6,895 nucleotides of DNA, from the NCBI GenBank assembly GCA_030834835.1, contig JAUQXD010001242.1:1-6895 (forward strand), written 5' to 3'. This document shows, piece by piece, positions 5,085 to 6,895 of the stretch (its first letter is position 1; each line of letters begins with the position of its first letter). A program made the translations under genes and the position numbers. Below the pieces are notes generated by a model, which saw nothing but the letters and a program-made list of their open reading frames with translations, did no database searches and was not told where the DNA came from. This DNA is from Thermoflexales bacterium. GTDB lineage: Bacteria > Chloroflexota > Anaerolineae > Fen-1058.

Positions 5085-5903
5085 ATTTCCCCTCACCACC
5101 AGCACCGGTGTCGTGGCTTCTTCGATCAGGTGCGCGGTCACATCGTCCAGCAGCCAGCGATTGAGGCCGTGAGTCAGGTGCGCGCCGACGACCAGTAGAT
5201 CATACTTGCCCTGGCGCACTTCCGAGAGGATTTCGTCGACGACGAAGCCGTGCCGGACTTTAGCCGTGCTGCGCGGAGCGTACTGTTGAAGCAAGTCCAG
5301 CGCCGATTGAAGGTGGACGCCCTCGCGGGTGTGACGCGCGATCAGATCGTCGGCGGTGGCGGCCAGATCGGGCAGATACGCCTTGTCGTTCAGCGGCACC
5401 TGCGACATCACGTGCAGCACCGTCACGTCGGCCCGCGCGAGTTGGGCCACGCGACCGGCCATCGCCACATCGCGCAAGCCGGGGTCGCCGCCAGCCGTGC
5501 ACGCCAGAATCTTCCGAAGGTTCGATCGAGCACCCTTGACCATCAATACCGAGCACCGTGCAAACTGCACGATACGTGTGGCCGTGCTGCCCATGAAAAA
5601 GCGCGTCAGCCCGCGCTGCCCCAGCTGCCCGATGACAATGAGTTCGGCCTGCCATGTTTCCGCTTCATTCAGGATTTGCTCGGCGGCGTGGCCGTGCCGA
5701 ATCTTGATGGCGGACTGCGCCCCGTGCGACTGCAATTCAGCCACGAGCGGTTCCAGCCCGGCGCGCAGTCCGTCGATCTCGTCACGCTTTTCCACTACGC
5801 CTAACAGCGCGATCGGCTCGTCTGAATGACGCGCGATGTTCAGGCCAAAGCGCACCGCGTTGGCGGCGGCCGGGGAACCATCGGTACAAAGGAGAATTCT
5901 CAT
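5079..5903 (-). CDS. Tandem-domain universal stress protein with degenerate second domain
   Basis: A 274-residue soluble protein of two UspA domains. Domain 1 (1-124) keeps the nucleotide-binding features: D8 in LLCTDGS and the full loop G92-QL-G95-(9 residues)-G105-S106. Domain 2 (about 129-272) has the same fold signature (KILACTAGGD at the start, TTPVLVVRG at the end), but the Asp after the first strand is missing and the loop reads G240-AH-L243-(9)-D253-D254, so the second Gly and the Gly-Ser pair are lost. Domain 1 probably binds ATP while domain 2 is structural. The ATG at 5903 has GAGG five bases upstream. The gene starts two bases after the transporter stop, so the two are co-transcribed and probably translationally coupled. 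The last codons run into the repeat block downstream. Confidence 0.95.
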   Translation of the reverse strand: MRILLCTDGSPAAANAVRFGLNIARHSDEPIALLGVVEKRDEIDGLRAGLEPLVAELQSHGAQSAIKIRHGHAAEQILNEAETWQAELIVIGQLGQRGLTRFFMGSTATRIVQFARCSVLMVKGARSNLRKILACTAGGDPGLRDVAMAGRVAQLARADVTVLHVMSQVPLNDKAYLPDLAATADDLIARHTREGVHLQSALDLLQQYAPRSTAKVRHGFVVDEILSEVRQGKYDLLVVGAHLTHGLNRWLLDDVTAHLIEEATTPVLVVRGNR

Positions 5904-5905
5904 GA

Positions 5906-6895
5906 TTACCTCAACAATAGAACAATCGGCACACCCACCAGCACGAACATGAACACGGTCAAATTGCGGCGATGACCGGTGATCCAGTTGGCGAGGTTGA
6001 GCAACTGCCGTTCATAAGGCCGATACAGGAACGCCAGCACGATCAGCGACACGATCGACACACTCAACATCTCAATCAGGACAATCGTGAATGATTCCGG
6101 TTTATTCATCAGGATCGAGGCGACCAGCGTGTCGACAAACGTCGTGATGTTCGCGCCCATGATGTAGGGAATGACGTTCTCGCGCCGCACGTAGCCGCGC
6201 GCCGACAGTGGCACGCGCAGGCTCAGCGACACCGAGACCGACATCGACACGACCGTAACCGCGCTGCCGAGCAAGAGCATCACGATCGGGCGGTAGAGCA
6301 GCCGTGGCGCTTCGCCGAAGTCGGTGCCGCCGAGTTTGAGTTCGGGCAGGGCGTGATCGATCAGGTTGAAGGCGAGCAGGATCACGCCGACGCCGACGGC
6401 AAAGACCAGCAATCCCGGCGCCCAGCTGGTGATCCAGCCCACGATCGGATCGAAGATCGCGTCGATGAACGAGGCCAGTTCCGCCGAGGCCGAGAAGTGG
6501 ACGTCTTTGAAGGTGTTATTGGTGAGGAAGTAGGTGCCCAGCAGCATCGCCGGGATGTAGATCGACCAGGTGGTTAGCAGGGACAGCAGTCCCATGCCCA
6601 GGCTGCGTTTAGACTCGTGGCCGCGCAGCATGTACACAAAGCCAATGAACAACACGATAAACGACGCGCCCATGCGCGAGCCGTTGATCATGGTGAAGGT
6701 CTGCAGCGCAGTGATTGCGCCGCCGTTAAACAAACTCAACGAGGCGGCGGCCACGGGCGAACCGCTCAGCACCAGGTACGCGCCCAGCCAGCCAAAGCCC
6801 AGACTATCGACGGGGTCTTTCAACAGCGCGGCATCGTGCAGCATCGGCGCGAGGACTCTGGCGCCGGCTTTCATCAGTTGCAGGGCCAGTACAAA
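5906..6895 (-). CDS. Na/Pi-cotransporter-like integral membrane protein (5' end cut by window edge)
   Basis: The frame is open from the right edge (first residues FVLALQL) to a TAA at 5906-5908, giving 329 residues; the true start lies outside the window. About eight hydrophobic spans are visible. Two related halves fit the inverted-repeat plan of the Na/Pi cotransporter family (PF02690): a GSPVAAAS segment followed by NGSRMGASFIV in the first half, and GSAVTVVSMS followed by MGANITTFVDTLVAS in the second. The second matches the family's GANIGTT-like signature. The canonical QSSS motif is not intact in either half, so the transported ion is uncertain; sodium-coupled phosphate uptake or export is the family's usual role. 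A charged loop after the second half (RPYERQ) leads to a last C-terminal span. It forms an operon with the downstream USP. Confidence 0.7.
   Translation of the reverse strand, partial: FVLALQLMKAGARVLAPMLHDAALLKDPVDSLGFGWLGAYLVLSGSPVAAASLSLFNGGAITALQTFTMINGSRMGASFIVLFIGFVYMLRGHESKRSLGMGLLSLLTTWSIYIPAMLLGTYFLTNNTFKDVHFSASAELASFIDAIFDPIVGWITSWAPGLLVFAVGVGVILLAFNLIDHALPELKLGGTDFGEAPRLLYRPIVMLLLGSAVTVVSMSVSVSLSLRVPLSARGYVRRENVIPYIMGANITTFVDTLVASILMNKPESFTIVLIEMLSVSIVSLIVLAFLYRPYERQLLNLANWITGHRRNLTVFMFVLVGVPIVLLLR
5909..5912 (-). promoter_or_regulatory. Ribosome binding site of the USP, abutting the transporter stop codon
   Basis: GAGG on the minus strand, five bases before the ATG at 5903 and directly next to the transporter stop codon (5906-5908). 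Ribosomes finishing the transporter would reach this site, which favours coupled translation. Confidence 0.7.

Noticed and set aside
5250..5804. Plus-strand open frame of 184 codons antisense to the USP gene
   Set aside because: It lies wholly within the confident USP gene and its product is rich in Arg, His and Gln, as expected for a shadow frame.

Overview
Every gene in this 6.9 kb window lies on the minus strand. Read in transcription order, from high to low coordinates, they are: a 5'-truncated Na/Pi-cotransporter-like membrane protein (5906-6895); a tandem universal stress protein (USP, 5079-5903); a small heat shock protein (4381-4836); a soluble Ser/Thr protein kinase with a C-terminal TPR region (2050-4056); an unrecognised 244-residue protein (1020-1754); and a second tandem USP that runs off the left edge (1-815). 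There are no RNA genes, CRISPR arrays, transposases or plus-strand genes that I can support.

The organism looks like a free-living bacterium. Most of the genes are GC-rich (one 60-base sample of a USP gene is about 73% GC). The intergenic gaps carry short-period direct and inverted repeats of several unrelated kinds, and the Hsp20 and tandem USPs look like those common in Chloroflexota (Anaerolineae and relatives). The phylum is an inference from overall flavour, not from a marker gene. The kinase gene stands apart: a 60-base sample is about 42% GC, which suggests separate acquisition or a different selective history.

The transporter and the first USP form a tight pair with a 2-base gap, and the USP ribosome-binding site lies across the end of the transporter gene. 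Hsp20 has a strong ribosome-binding site and a textbook rho-independent terminator (4325-4362). The kinase has its own candidate promoter. Its 18-bp -35/-10 spacer is filled exactly by a perfect inverted repeat (4206-4223), and a nested pair of inverted repeats follows in its presumed leader. Two USPs, a chaperone and a cytosolic kinase together suggest a stress-response neighbourhood, but no physical link between kinase and USPs can be read from sequence alone.

The most unusual element is the gap between the kinase and the unknown gene (1755-2049). It holds five copies of a GTGATC-TATG-GATCAC dyad at an exact 41-bp period (1832-2011), followed in the direction of transcription by three overlapping inverted repeats just upstream of the unknown gene's ribosome-binding site. 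The even phasing, close to four helical turns, and the better conservation of the dyads than of the spacers suggest a multi-site operator or nucleoprotein assembly site. The 4897-5084 and 943-1017 gaps hold other repeat families.
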